From Halobacillus litoralis (GTDB lineage Bacteria; Bacillota; Bacilli; Bacillales; Halobacillaceae), in NCBI RefSeq assembly GCF_020171725.1, contig NZ_JAIVAJ010000006.1, positions 186,001-250,000 of the forward strand: a DNA stretch of 64,000 bases, written 5' to 3'. Below the pieces are notes generated by a model. The model was given only the letters and a program-made list of their open reading frames with translations, was not told the DNA's origin and did not search any database. Below are positions 53,351 to 62,675 of this stretch, in pieces; positions within the stretch are counted from its first letter, which is position 1; the number at the start of each line of letters is the position of its first letter. The translations under genes and the position numbers were made by a program.

Positions 53351-53606
53351 ATTTTGACGCTCCTTGAAGTAGTAATCACCAAATATTAGTTTATCATGAA
53401 TTTGCGTGAAGTTACTAGACTACGAGCGAAGGTTTTAATAGGTAGAGAGTCTCTACTTGACAAAATCCCCTATCTTTTTGCCCAAATCTACTAAAACGTC
53501 TAGAAATCCGTGTGTGGCTCATGGTATTCTAAGAGAAGTGAAAATTGCATACTATTGGAAATTGATGATAGTCAGTGGCATTACTAGAAATAGGAGGATA
53601 AAGTGA

Positions 53607-54812
53607 ATGACAACAAGAAGGTCACTCGTCGCAATTGTCGGTTTGTTGGTTATGCTTGTGTTTCCGTCCGTCGCGAAAGCCGAAGTTACCCATATTAATA
53701 TGGGAGAAGAAGATGGTGTAGACATACATAAAGATTGGGATATCAACTTTAATGAAGGTGTCGAAATCGTGGAGGACAGTCTCTCGGAAGTCAATATTGT
53801 CGTAAAGGATCAATATGGAGATACCGTTCAAACCCCTGAAGCCTATCTGAAGGACGAGAATACAATCGTTGTTCCGGCTCCGGAAGATGGCTATAGAGGT
53901 GGAGAGAAATACAAGCTTTACGTTGGGAAATCAATTGAATTTGAATCAGGGGCTGCTATGCAGGACCGTTATATGAAGACCTTCTACACGGAAAGGGACG
54001 TACTTGCCCCTGAAGTGCCTGAAGGAGATGTCGTTTCATTCGGTACCGTAACCTCTGATACCTTAAATATAAGAAAAGGTCCAGATTCAGGTACAGAAAA
54101 GCTGGGTGCGTTCGTTGAAGGCGACCGCGTCGAGATTTATGGATTCGATGGTTATTGGGCCGAAATTCAATACAAAGGCGAAACAGGTTATGTTCACAAA
54201 ACATATATGAAGTTACGGGCCCCAACGGGTGGAGTGCTTCAAGACCAGATTATTATCCTTGACCCGGGTCATGGGGACCATGATGGAGGAGCTTCCGGTC
54301 ATGGAGGTTTAGAAAAAGAAGTCAACCTGGACGTATCTAAGAGAGTGAAGAAACTGCTGGAAGAAAAGGGTGCAGATCCGATTATGACAAGAGAAACAGA
54401 CACGTTCTTAGAGCTTTCTGAGCGTGCCGAATTTGTTGATGAGCATAATGGAGACCTCTTCGTAAGTATTCACTCAAATGCTTATCTCTCTAGTGCAAAA
54501 GGGACAGAGAGCTTCTGTTACATCGATAAATCTTCAAATGTAGAGGAAGGTTGCTTACTTGCTGAAAAGATACACGAGCAAATCGTGAAAACAGTAGGGA
54601 TGTATGACAGAGGCGTTCATGAAGGGACTCGCGGAGGTTTCGGAGACTTTCACGTCATTCGAAATACTCACACACCATCTGTTCTTGTTGAATTAGGATT
54701 CTTAACAAATAGTGGAGATGCAGAGAAATTAACATCAAACTATTATCGTGATTTATTCGCTAAAGCAATCGTTGCAGGGATTGAAAACTACTACAAAGAA
54801 CCGGTTCAATAA
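53607..54812 (+). CDS. N-acetylmuramoyl-L-alanine amidase with surface Ig and SH3 domains (copy 1)
   Basis: 401 residues, AGGAGG before the ATG. Signal peptide 1-26 (VAKAE); SbsA-type Ig module (about 28-128, KDWDINFNEG); bacterial SH3 domain (about 148-205, TLNIRKGPDSG); Amidase_3 domain (215-400). Zinc and catalytic residues are all present: His222 in DPGHG, Glu236, His289 in SIHSNA, Glu362 in VELGFLTN. It cleaves the bond between muramic acid and L-Ala. It is divergent from secA2 and followed by a close paralog. Surface localisation through the Ig module is inferred. Confidence 0.92.
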   Translation: MTTRRSLVAIVGLLVMLVFPSVAKAEVTHINMGEEDGVDIHKDWDINFNEGVEIVEDSLSEVNIVVKDQYGDTVQTPEAYLKDENTIVVPAPEDGYRGGEKYKLYVGKSIEFESGAAMQDRYMKTFYTERDVLAPEVPEGDVVSFGTVTSDTLNIRKGPDSGTEKLGAFVEGDRVEIYGFDGYWAEIQYKGETGYVHKTYMKLRAPTGGVLQDQIIILDPGHGDHDGGASGHGGLEKEVNLDVSKRVKKLLEEKGADPIMTRETDTFLELSERAEFVDEHNGDLFVSIHSNAYLSSAKGTESFCYIDKSSNVEEGCLLAEKIHEQIVKTVGMYDRGVHEGTRGGFGDFHVIRNTHTPSVLVELGFLTNSGDAEKLTSNYYRDLFAKAIVAGIENYYKEPVQ

Positions 54813-54824
54813 AAACCATCAGAG

Positions 54825-54862
54825 ACCAGGCAGAATACCATTTGTCTGGTCTCTTTTTTTCA
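54825..54862 (+). terminator. Intrinsic terminator between the two amidase genes
   Basis: AGAGACCAGGCA...TGTCTGGTCTCT stem followed by T7. Confidence 0.88.
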
Positions 54863-54896
54863 AGTAAGCATTCTATAAAGGATAGGAGTGGAAATG

Positions 54897-56108
54897 ATGT
54901 CATTTAAAGAGTACATATTCGGGCTGATCGCCTTTTTAATCGTAGTTCTCGTTCCATCCGTGGCGCAGGCGTCCGTCACACACGTCAATATGGGGGAAGC
55001 GGATCAAATTGATGTTCATAAAGATTGGGAAGTTGCATTTAATGAAGGAGTAAGGATTGTAGAGAGCAGCATTACGGATGCCAACATCGTAGTCAAAGAT
55101 AATGAAGGCAACAATGTAGACATTCCAGATCCTTATGTAAAAGAGGACGGCCGTGTCATCGTCGTACCTGCACCTGAAGAAGGGTATAAGGGTGGCCATA
55201 CATACAAACTTTATGTAGGGAAAACCATTGCCTTTGAATCCGGCAAAGAGATGGAAGACCGTTATATGAAGACGTTCCAGACCGAGTGGGAGATCCTGGA
55301 TCCACCATCTCCTGGAGACGATATCGTTTCGTACGGAACAGTTACATCTGATACACTGAATATTCGACAGTATCCAGGTGAGGAAGCCGATTCGGTCGGT
55401 TCTTTCAAAGAAGGGGACCGTGTCGACATTTACGGATTTGACGGCTACTGGGCTAAAATTCTGTACAACGGAGAGCCGGCATATGTGCATAAGACGTATA
55501 TGAAGCTCCGCGCCATGACAGGAGGCGTCCTGCAGGATCAAATCATCATCATCGATCCAGGACACGGTGACGGCGACCCTGGTGCAACAGCCAATGGCGG
55601 TCAGGAAAAAGAAATCAATCTTGATGTTTCAAAGCGTATCCACGAACGTTTGAAGGAAATGGGGGCGAACTCCATTATGACACGTGAAGATGACTCGTTC
55701 TTAGCTTTGTCCGAACGTGTAGAATTCGCTGATGAGAACTTCTATGACATGTTCGTCAGTATCCACACGAACGCGCTGCCTGGAAGCAGTGCGAACGGCA
55801 CAGAGACGTTCTGTCACGGTGGTAAGGCATCCAACCAGGAAGAAGGCTGTCTGCTTGCAGAGAAAATTCACGAGCAGATCGTTGCCAAAACGAAGATCAA
55901 CGACCGTGGTGTGAAGGTCAGTACGCCGGGCACGTGGAACGACTTCCACGTCATCCGAAACACGACAACACCTTCCGTACTCGTTGAACTTGGATTCCTG
56001 ACACATTCCGCCGATGCAGAGAAGCTTTTGTCCGACCATTATCGTGACCTCTATGCAGATGCAGTCGCAGAGGGCATCAAGAACTATTACTTGGCTGAAA
56101 TAAAGTAA
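54897..56108 (+). CDS. N-acetylmuramoyl-L-alanine amidase with surface Ig and SH3 domains (copy 2)
   Basis: 403 residues from the ATG at 54897, eight bases from ATAGGAG (ATG 54894 and GTG 54888 are alternatives). Same order as copy 1: signal peptide (VAQAS), SbsA-type Ig module (KDWEVAFNEG), SH3 (TLNIRQYPGEE), Amidase_3 with DPGHGDGDPGA, EKEINL, SIHTNA and VELGFLTH. Near-identical layout and many shared stretches show a tandem duplication, but codon use has drifted: copy 2 is richer in C-ending codons. A terminator separates the two, so each is separately regulated. Confidence 0.92.
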   Translation: MSFKEYIFGLIAFLIVVLVPSVAQASVTHVNMGEADQIDVHKDWEVAFNEGVRIVESSITDANIVVKDNEGNNVDIPDPYVKEDGRVIVVPAPEEGYKGGHTYKLYVGKTIAFESGKEMEDRYMKTFQTEWEILDPPSPGDDIVSYGTVTSDTLNIRQYPGEEADSVGSFKEGDRVDIYGFDGYWAKILYNGEPAYVHKTYMKLRAMTGGVLQDQIIIIDPGHGDGDPGATANGGQEKEINLDVSKRIHERLKEMGANSIMTREDDSFLALSERVEFADENFYDMFVSIHTNALPGSSANGTETFCHGGKASNQEEGCLLAEKIHEQIVAKTKINDRGVKVSTPGTWNDFHVIRNTTTPSVLVELGFLTHSADAEKLLSDHYRDLYADAVAEGIKNYYLAEIK

Positions 56109-56230
56109 GTAGACAACGTTCTACGAAGTCATATTACAAAAGTGTTGCAAACCCTCTAATCATGTTTAACTTTTTTAATAAAAAGGTAATCGAATATTAG
56201 TGAAAAATATCTTATTCAAAAGGCAAACTT

Positions 56231-56240
56231 ATGCTATAAT
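56231..56240 (+). promoter_or_regulatory. Extended -10 promoter of tagO
   Basis: TGC-TATAAT (56232-56240) with a poor -35 (TTATTC, 56212). About 105 bases of leader precede tagO. Confidence 0.5.
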
Positions 56241-56351
56241 CATCTAGAATTAGCTTTCACTAATAATAGAAACTTATACAGAGAAGATGGAAAAAACTAT
56301 CTGATTTACATCGAAGTCGGAGAGGACATACTAAACCTGAGGAGGGTCTTT

Positions 56352-57398
56352 ATGGAATATAAGGCCTTGTTGTTCTGCTTTATCGCTTCCATTTTAATTA
56401 CGCCGATCGTAAAGAAATTGGCCATTAAAATCGGGGCAACAGATCAACCCAATCAACGAAAAGTGCATAAAATCGTCATGCCCCGTCTTGGCGGTTTAGC
56501 GATATTCTTAAGCTTTGCAGCGGCCATGCTTATATTCTTCCCACGAAGTGAGCTGACGTGGCCGGTACTGATCGGTGCGACGATCATCGTCATCACCGGG
56601 GTACTCGATGACTTGATCGAGCTTTCGCCAAAACTAAAGCTCGCCGGACAGTTTCTTGCTGCCGGAATCGTTGTAAGCGGCGGTGTCGTTGTCGAATTCA
56701 TCAACCTGCCTTTCGGTGGACAGATCGATTTCGGGTATTTGAGCATCCCGATCACGCTGATCTGGATCATCGGGATTACCAATGCCATCAACCTGATTGA
56801 CGGATTAGACGGTTTAGCGGCTGGAGTATCATCCATCGCGCTTCTGACCATTTCAGGAATGGCGATTACGATGGGCAATGTGTTCGTCGTCTTTGCCGGG
56901 CTGATGATGCTTGGGTCGACCGTCGGATTCTTAATTTACAACTTCTATCCGGCCAAAATCTTTATGGGAGACAGTGGATCCTTGTTCTTAGGATTCATGA
57001 TTAGTGTGCTCTCTTTGCTAGGGTTTAAAAACGTCACGCTATTCTCTTTCATTATTCCAGTCATCATTCTAGGTGTACCGATTTCGGACACGCTGTTCGC
57101 GATCGTTCGACGAATCATTCAGAGAAAGCCGGTCTCAGCACCAGACAAATCACACTTGCACCACTGTCTGCTGAACCTAGGCTACACGCACCCGGAAACG
57201 GTTCTGATGATTTACGCAATGGCTGCACTATTTAGTCTGGCAGCTGTTATCTTCACAAAAGCGACAATGTTCGGAGCAATCTTCGTGATTGCCTTCCTCT
57301 TGATCATGGTCGAACTGATTGTCGAAATGACAGGTCTGATCGGCAAGGATTACAAACCGATCTTGAATTTGATACGAGACTATCGCACGCGCAGATAA
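56352..57398 (+). CDS. tagO: Undecaprenyl-phosphate GlcNAc-1-phosphate transferase
   Basis: 348 residues, GAGGAGGG before the ATG. MraY/WecA superfamily with eleven membrane segments. NAINLIDGLDGLAAG (about 147-161) carries the Asp pair for Mg2+, FMGDSGSLFLGF (about 206-217) the catalytic Asp, and HLHHCLLNLGYTH the His-rich loop. Transfers GlcNAc-1-phosphate to undecaprenyl phosphate, the first step of wall teichoic acid and other secondary polymers. Gene order tagO - LCP - yvyE - degSU follows B. subtilis, with a glucosaminidase inserted after tagO. Confidence 0.95.
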   Translation: MEYKALLFCFIASILITPIVKKLAIKIGATDQPNQRKVHKIVMPRLGGLAIFLSFAAAMLIFFPRSELTWPVLIGATIIVITGVLDDLIELSPKLKLAGQFLAAGIVVSGGVVVEFINLPFGGQIDFGYLSIPITLIWIIGITNAINLIDGLDGLAAGVSSIALLTISGMAITMGNVFVVFAGLMMLGSTVGFLIYNFYPAKIFMGDSGSLFLGFMISVLSLLGFKNVTLFSFIIPVIILGVPISDTLFAIVRRIIQRKPVSAPDKSHLHHCLLNLGYTHPETVLMIYAMAALFSLAAVIFTKATMFGAIFVIAFLLIMVELIVEMTGLIGKDYKPILNLIRDYRTRR

Positions 57399-57401
57399 TC
57401 A

Positions 57402-57439
57402 CTAAAGCTTTCCCAGCATTCGTTGGGGAGGCTTTTTTT
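57402..57439 (+). terminator. Intrinsic terminator of tagO
   Basis: AAAGCTTTCCCA / TTGGGGAGGCTTT imperfect stem followed by T7. Confidence 0.8.
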
Positions 57440-57586
57440 ATGGCTTGAACCTCTGTCATTTCCTCGGAAATATCTTGAGCATTCGACTTTTCCCGCTATT
57501 TCGAGAGATATCAACTAAAGGACTATTTCAATGACACTAGTGAACCGATATAATGGTTGATAGATTACTAGCGGGGAGGAATACAA

Positions 57587-59167
57587 TTGAAAAAATGGCT
57601 AATGAGTGTTCTACTGATCACTTTTTCCATTTGTTCATTCTCAAGCTTCGTCCTGGCAGATGCGAGTGTGGACTTGAGAGAAGAACAAATCAACGTCGCT
57701 CCGGATAAAGAGTGGACGATTACATTTAACACGCCGGTGATGGAGGAGACCGTGACATACGAAAATGTTTACGTTTTAGACAAATCGACCGGAAACTATG
57801 CGGATATCAAACTTGATGTCGTAGAGGATGGTACGAAACTAATCGTTAAACCGACTACGAATTATCCAGTAGACAACTCGTACGTTTTACATATTTCAAG
57901 TGATGTAAAATCCGTTCAGGGTGAACTGCCGATGACGCAGGCGGTCGAGCTTCCGTTCTCCGTTTCAAAGGAATACCAGATCGTCGAGATGCTTAGCACA
58001 CCGGCAGATTGGAATCTTGGTACGTCTTATGATTCATTAGACGAAGCGGTTGATGCCGCAAGCACAGATGGAACAGAGGCAATCATTCGTAACGGAACAA
58101 TGGTTTGGGCGCCTGTAGAAGGAACGCAGCTGTTCTCAAAAGGCTTTACCAACCTGTTTAAAGATGAGAGCCTTTCAAGTGACCCGAAAAACAGTTATGT
58201 GAACGGAAATCAAGAGATGATGTATTTGGAGTCTACAGAAGACGCGGTGAAAGTCAACGTAGCAGGACAGGAATATTACATCTCTCACAACAATGCTTCT
58301 TTTGTAACGGAACCTTTCTATGAAGGAAAGTCCTACTATGAAAATGTAGGCGGCGATCTTTATCATCGTCTATATTTGAATGGCATCCGTGCTTCTTATA
58401 ACTACGGCGCGGCACCGGAAAATATGGAAGAAGGGGAACAGGTTGAAAGCTTGGACGGAAACACCTTCAAGGGTGAGAAGTTCCTGTTCTTTAATGACTT
58501 GGACCTGCGTAAGACATCACACTATAACGCAGATCAACTGGATCAGTATTTAGAAGAAGCGTATCCGGAGTACTTGGATAAGGAAAACCGCCTTGTCGGA
58601 CTCGGAGAAGCGTTTATCAAAGCGGAAGAAGAGTATGAAGTCAATGCCCTGTACTTGATGGCTCATGCCATTCACGAGAGTGCATGGGGGACAAGTGCGA
58701 TTGCACGCGACAAGAACAACCTTTTTGGCTACAAGGCATATGACGGAAGTGCGTATGACAGTGCTGCCACGTTCGAGACGATGGAAGAAGGCATCTCCTT
58801 TATCGCCGAAGAAGTGCTGGACAACGGCTATTTGAAAGAGGGGACGTTCCGCTATAACGGAGCCTACCTTGGAGACAAGTCCGGCGGCATGAACATCAAA
58901 TATGCATCCGACCCGTTCTGGGGACAGAAAATCGCCGGTTACATCTACCGTGCCGACAAGTTCCTTGGTGGTTACGATGCCCAGCTGCTTGAAGAAGATT
59001 ATGAAGCCGTGAAATTCCCGACAGTCGATGAAGAGGAAGAAGAAGACGGTGAAGAAGAAGAAAGTCAAGATGACGGTAGTGGCGACAATTCTGATGATGA
59101 AAATGCAGAAGAGGATGCTCCTGCTGAAGATGACACGGAAGAAACAGTGGTAGAAGAAACGAAATAG
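57587..59167 (+). CDS. Secreted endo-beta-N-acetylglucosaminidase with surface Ig module
   Basis: 526 residues from a TTG seven bases after GGGGAGGA; a TATAAT lies at 57549. Signal peptide ends VLADA (about 25). SbsA-type Ig module (about 27-127, KEWTITFNTP). A linker region of about 200 residues (130-335, contains PVEGTQLFSKG and EYYISHNN-like beta strands) precedes the GH73-type glucosaminidase domain (about 335-470), with catalytic Glu364 in AHAIHESAWG and NNLFGYKAYD. A strongly acidic Glu/Asp tail ends the protein. It cuts between GlcNAc and MurNAc. The tail fits a halophile and may aid wall association. Confidence 0.9.
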   Translation: MKKWLMSVLLITFSICSFSSFVLADASVDLREEQINVAPDKEWTITFNTPVMEETVTYENVYVLDKSTGNYADIKLDVVEDGTKLIVKPTTNYPVDNSYVLHISSDVKSVQGELPMTQAVELPFSVSKEYQIVEMLSTPADWNLGTSYDSLDEAVDAASTDGTEAIIRNGTMVWAPVEGTQLFSKGFTNLFKDESLSSDPKNSYVNGNQEMMYLESTEDAVKVNVAGQEYYISHNNASFVTEPFYEGKSYYENVGGDLYHRLYLNGIRASYNYGAAPENMEEGEQVESLDGNTFKGEKFLFFNDLDLRKTSHYNADQLDQYLEEAYPEYLDKENRLVGLGEAFIKAEEEYEVNALYLMAHAIHESAWGTSAIARDKNNLFGYKAYDGSAYDSAATFETMEEGISFIAEEVLDNGYLKEGTFRYNGAYLGDKSGGMNIKYASDPFWGQKIAGYIYRADKFLGGYDAQLLEEDYEAVKFPTVDEEEEEDGEEEESQDDGSGDNSDDENAEEDAPAEDDTEETVVEETK

Positions 59168-59178
59168 ATCTCGTTACG

Positions 59179-59213
59179 AAAGCTCCCTTGCTTGTTGGCA
59201 GGGGAGCTTTACT
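59179..59213 (+). terminator. Intrinsic terminator of the glucosaminidase gene
   Basis: AAAGCTCCCTTGC-TTGTTG-GCAGGGGAGCTTT stem-loop; only a short T stretch follows. Confidence 0.7.
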
Positions 59214-59221
59214 TGTAGAGA

Positions 59222-59392
59222 AAGGTTCTGTACGGAATGGGGTGTTCAGTGGGGTGGAAAATAACTCGCTTTCCACGGGGGACGGTGAGCTACCTCCAGC
59301 TGCGCTGTCGGGGATCTCACCGTGGTCCGTGCATCCCGCAGGAGTCTCGTCATTTTCCACCCCACTTTGCTTAAGTAGTGATACAGAACCTT
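59222..59392 (+). repeat. Long palindromic intergenic element, 171 bp (no nested module)
   Basis: The same outer (AAGGTTCTGTA...TACAGAACCTT) and inner (GTGGGGTGGAAAAT...ATTTTCCACCCCAC) inverted ends as the 41.1-kb copy. The interior is shorter, with its own GGTGAGC...hairpin in place of the nested module. It sits between the glucosaminidase and the convergent LCP gene. Confidence 0.87.
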
Positions 59393-59484
59393 ATTCTAAT
59401 TATGCTGTCTGTTTTACACTATGTGCAAACAGAGCTCTTGAAGTACTACTCTATTTTCATCTTGATATATATGATATCCACCAA

Positions 59485-59520
59485 CCAAAAAAAGAGCGTG
59501 CTGAGGTCAGCACGCTCTTG
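59485..59520 (-). terminator. Intrinsic terminator of the LCP gene
   Basis: CAAGAGCGTGCTGA / TCAGCACGCTCTT stem, loop of two to four bases, followed by T7 on the minus strand. Confidence 0.88.
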
Positions 59521-59524
59521 CTCT

Positions 59525-60553
59525 TTACATAGAGTCCTCATCATCACCGTCTTCGGCGAAGGAGTTCATGTTGTCATCATCCAGGTTCTGTTCTCCGATT
59601 TCAAGGTGGGCGCGGAGTTCGTCCCGTGTATCTGTGAGGCTGTCGTCTTCTACAGCGTAATACCAAATATCATTGATATACGTGCCTTCCCCGTCTAACT
59701 GCATTTTATCAAATGTCAGACCCTGCTTTTGGAAAAAGTACTCTTTATAAGCGAGCATTTGGGAGAAGGATAAGTTGGTACTTAAGTTATTGTTGATTGA
59801 CTGAAGAATATCGCCGACTTGATTCATCGTGCTTGGCGTCATCGATTGTTTGATCATTTCCTGGATCAAGTCCATCTGACGCTGGCCGCGGGCAAGGTCG
59901 CTGTCATATTTACGCGTTCTTGCAAGGGCGAGGGCTTCTTCGCCGTTCAGCGTCTGGTATCCTTCCTCAAGTTCGATCGCACCGTGCATGTCCCGGCTGT
60001 TTTTCTCTGATATATCAAACGGCACGTCATACTCAATGCCGCCCATGGCATCGACAACTTCTGTGAAGGATGTGAAGTTCAAGCGGACATAATAATCGAC
60101 AGGGATATTCAGCATTTCTTCCACCGTCTCTACTGTGGCGTCAATGCCGCCGAAAGCGTGGGCGTGTGTAATTTTATCTTCATAGCCGACTTCTGGAATG
60201 TACGTGTAGGAATCTCTTGGGATGCTGAGCATCTTGACGGATTTATCGTCGTCGTTAAAGGTGGCAAGCACTAACGCATCGGATAAGGCATTACGTTCGC
60301 CGTCCGTGTCGCTTGAGCGTTTGATGCTGTCGTCAATTCCTACAAACAAAACCGAAGTGTGGTCTTCGCCGGGATTGACGACTTCGACCCTTTTCTCTGA
60401 CTTTTCACCGCGGTCCAATTCTACGTGTGAATCAGTAGCGGTTTTCTCAACTTGGTCGGTGACATAGGCTGCATATCCGCCTACGGCACCGACAGCCGTA
60501 AGAAAAATGAACGCAGTCGACCAAAGGAAGATTTTGAGCTTATTGTTCTTCAT
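59525..60553 (-). CDS. tagV: LytR-CpsA-Psr family wall-polymer ligase
   Basis: 342 residues from the ATG at 60553. AAGGAG precedes it by 12 bases; the ATG at 60574, inside the yvyE stop overlap, has no ribosome binding site but could be used by coupling. One membrane segment near the N-terminus, then the LCP domain (about 80-250): SVLFVGIDDS, DALVLATFN, SIPRDSYTYIP (conserved Arg-Asp), ITHAHAFGG, ALALARTRKYDSDLARGQRQ. Attaches teichoic acid or other undecaprenyl-linked polymer to peptidoglycan. The name rests on position between tagO and yvyE, where B. subtilis has yvhJ (tagV). Tail very acidic. Confidence 0.88.
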   Translation of the reverse strand: MKNNKLKIFLWSTAFIFLTAVGAVGGYAAYVTDQVEKTATDSHVELDRGEKSEKRVEVVNPGEDHTSVLFVGIDDSIKRSSDTDGERNALSDALVLATFNDDDKSVKMLSIPRDSYTYIPEVGYEDKITHAHAFGGIDATVETVEEMLNIPVDYYVRLNFTSFTEVVDAMGGIEYDVPFDISEKNSRDMHGAIELEEGYQTLNGEEALALARTRKYDSDLARGQRQMDLIQEMIKQSMTPSTMNQVGDILQSINNNLSTNLSFSQMLAYKEYFFQKQGLTFDKMQLDGEGTYINDIWYYAVEDDSLTDTRDELRAHLEIGEQNLDDDNMNSFAEDGDDEDSM

Positions 60554-60570
60554 GGGTGGTTTCTGCTCCT

Positions 60571-61212
60571 TCATTCCGAGGTGACATCGAATTCCACATA
60601 AGATGAATCACCGTGCGTTATTTTAGCTTGGTTACTCGTCAAGTTGATGATCCAGTCCTCAAATTCCTGTTCAAGTCCACTCTCTACATATATTATTAAT
60701 TCCACATTTTCCAAATAATTAATCGTATCCAATGTGTACTTCGACTGGCGGACTTCATTTTCCAGTTTTCCGAGTAGGTGGTAAGGGACGGTCACTTTGA
60801 TTTCCTTCATCAGCTGGCGACGGACGACACCCGTCGTGTCAATCGCTTGAGAGGCGGTACCTCCGTACGCACGAATTAACCCGCCGGCTCCGAGTTTGAT
60901 TCCTCCGAAGTAACGAGTTACGACAACGGCTGTATCTTTCAGCCCTTTTTTCTTCAAAACTTCAAGCATCGGCACACCAGCAGTTCCGCTCGGTTCGCCA
61001 TCATCGTTCGCTTTCTGTATCAAGTCATGCTCGCCGATCATGTAGGCGGAGCAGTTATGGGTTGCATCATTATGTTTTTGTTTGATTGTCTGTATGAATT
61101 CCTGTGCTTGTTCTTCCGTCTCACATCGCTTTACATAGCCGATGAAACGGGATTTCTGTATGATTACTTCTTCTGATCCTTCAGGTTTTACGGTATAATA
61201 ACTCTCTAGCAT
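60571..61212 (-). CDS. yvyE: YigZ/IMPACT family protein
   Basis: 213 residues, AGGAGG before the ATG. Signature HNCSAYMIG, DDGEPSGTAGVPMLEVL and VVVTRYFGGIKLGAGGLIRAY (about 85-118), the N-terminal IMPACT domain, followed by a short C-terminal DUF1949-type ferredoxin-like domain. Function not settled; some family members act on nucleic acids or translation. It stands at its usual place next to degS (divergent) and overlaps the LCP gene by an ATGA. Confidence 0.93.
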   Translation of the reverse strand: MLESYYTVKPEGSEEVIIQKSRFIGYVKRCETEEQAQEFIQTIKQKHNDATHNCSAYMIGEHDLIQKANDDGEPSGTAGVPMLEVLKKKGLKDTAVVVTRYFGGIKLGAGGLIRAYGGTASQAIDTTGVVRRQLMKEIKVTVPYHLLGKLENEVRQSKYTLDTINYLENVELIIYVESGLEQEFEDWIINLTSNQAKITHGDSSYVEFDVTSE

Positions 61213-61374
61213 GATATGATTAAACCTCCTAAACTCTAATTATATAACCGTCAGCTGATTTCGGCAAATCTAGAAAAAATTCGCAAACAATCAAAAAAAT
61301 GAAGAAAAACACCCCCACAAAATGACTTAGGTCAATCGAATGAGTGTGTGTGAATATTGATGGAGGGACTTGTG

Positions 61375-62514
61375 ATGACGGAAAAAAAACTTGGTGACAA
61401 AGCCCTTGATTATATCATTAATGAGATGGTTGACACAGTCACCAACAGTAAAGATGAAATTTTTCAAATAAGCGAAGATTCCAGAAATGAATTTGAGAAA
61501 CTGAGCAAGGAATTGATGGAAACGAAGCGACAAGTCCACAAGCTCATTGATGAAGGCGACAAGCTCCAGCAGAAAGTGAAATTCTCGCGGATGCGGTTGT
61601 CGGAAGTGAGCAAGCAGTTCCAGGAATATTCCGAGCAAGACATTAGAGAAGTATATGAACAGACGCATGGATTGCAGATGGACCTGTCCATGACGAGAGA
61701 AAAAGAGAAACAGCTGCGCGAACGCCGCGATGATTTGGAATTACGCCTGCGCAACTTGGAAGACACCATAGATAGAGCCGAAGCGCTTGGCGGGAAGATC
61801 TCCGTTGTGCTGAATTATCTGACCGAAGACTTCAAGCAAGTGTCAGATGCTCTAGAAGATGCAAAAGAAAAGCAGCAGTTCGGACTTCAAATCATTGAGG
61901 CGCAGGAAGAAGAGCGCCGCCGTCTATCACGGGACATCCACGACGGACCAGCCCAGATGCTGGCCAACGTCATGTTAAGATCCGACCTTGTCGACCGTAC
62001 ATATCGGGAGCGGGGGATCGAGGAAGCCATGAGAGAAGTGAAAAGCTTGAAGAAAATGGTCCGTTCGGCTCTCTATGAAGTCAGACGAATCATTTATGAC
62101 CTTCGCCCGATGGCATTGGATGACTTAGGACTTATTCCAACATTGAAGAAGTACATCGCAACGATGGAAGACTACAACGAAATCAGTATCAATTTTCAGT
62201 CCTTCGGCAAAGAACGCCGTCTAGAAACGAAGTATGAAGTGGCTCTGTTCCGCCTGCTTCAAGAAGCGGTACAAAATGCCATCAAGCACTCCGGAGCCTC
62301 TGAAATCACCGTCAAAGTCGAAATGACGCTGCAAAGCACGATGATCATCGTCAAAGACAACGGCAAAGGGTTCGACCCGTCAGAGAAAAAAGAGCAGTCG
62401 TTCGGCCTCGTCGGGATGCGTGAACGCGTCGACATGCTGGATGGCGAATTGAACATCGATTCAAGCCCCGGTGAAGGGACCATTGTGACGATTCAAATAC
62501 CAATTAATGGATGA
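61375..62514 (+). CDS. degS: Two-component sensor histidine kinase DegS
   Basis: 379 residues from the ATG at 61375, seven bases after GGAGGG. With this start, the phosphorylated histidine in RRLSRDIHDGP is residue 189, the same number as in B. subtilis DegS. There is no membrane segment: an N-terminal coiled-coil sensor domain (1-175), HisKA_3 (about 180-250) and HATPase_c (about 270-379; NAIKHSGA, DNGKGFD, GLVGMRERV). It phosphorylates DegU, which controls exoenzymes, motility and biofilm. AT-rich leader; degU follows after 161 bases. Confidence 0.96.
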   Translation: MTEKKLGDKALDYIINEMVDTVTNSKDEIFQISEDSRNEFEKLSKELMETKRQVHKLIDEGDKLQQKVKFSRMRLSEVSKQFQEYSEQDIREVYEQTHGLQMDLSMTREKEKQLRERRDDLELRLRNLEDTIDRAEALGGKISVVLNYLTEDFKQVSDALEDAKEKQQFGLQIIEAQEEERRRLSRDIHDGPAQMLANVMLRSDLVDRTYRERGIEEAMREVKSLKKMVRSALYEVRRIIYDLRPMALDDLGLIPTLKKYIATMEDYNEISINFQSFGKERRLETKYEVALFRLLQEAVQNAIKHSGASEITVKVEMTLQSTMIIVKDNGKGFDPSEKKEQSFGLVGMRERVDMLDGELNIDSSPGEGTIVTIQIPING

Positions 62515-62675
62515 TTGTATAAAAACTATGTAATTGGGCGTGAATCGTTTATAATATGGGAAAAGGATTAGAAATAGGACGTATGGAGTGACTCCCATAC
62601 GAAAATAGAGAAAAAAGTATAGGTGAGGGGACAGAAACCCCAAAAAGGCAAAAGATCATATAGGAGGAAGAGATC

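Noticed and set aside
54936..55565. 209-codon minus-strand frame opposite the second amidase
   Set aside because: Lacks a ribosome binding site and any domain pattern; the amidase on the other strand is complete.
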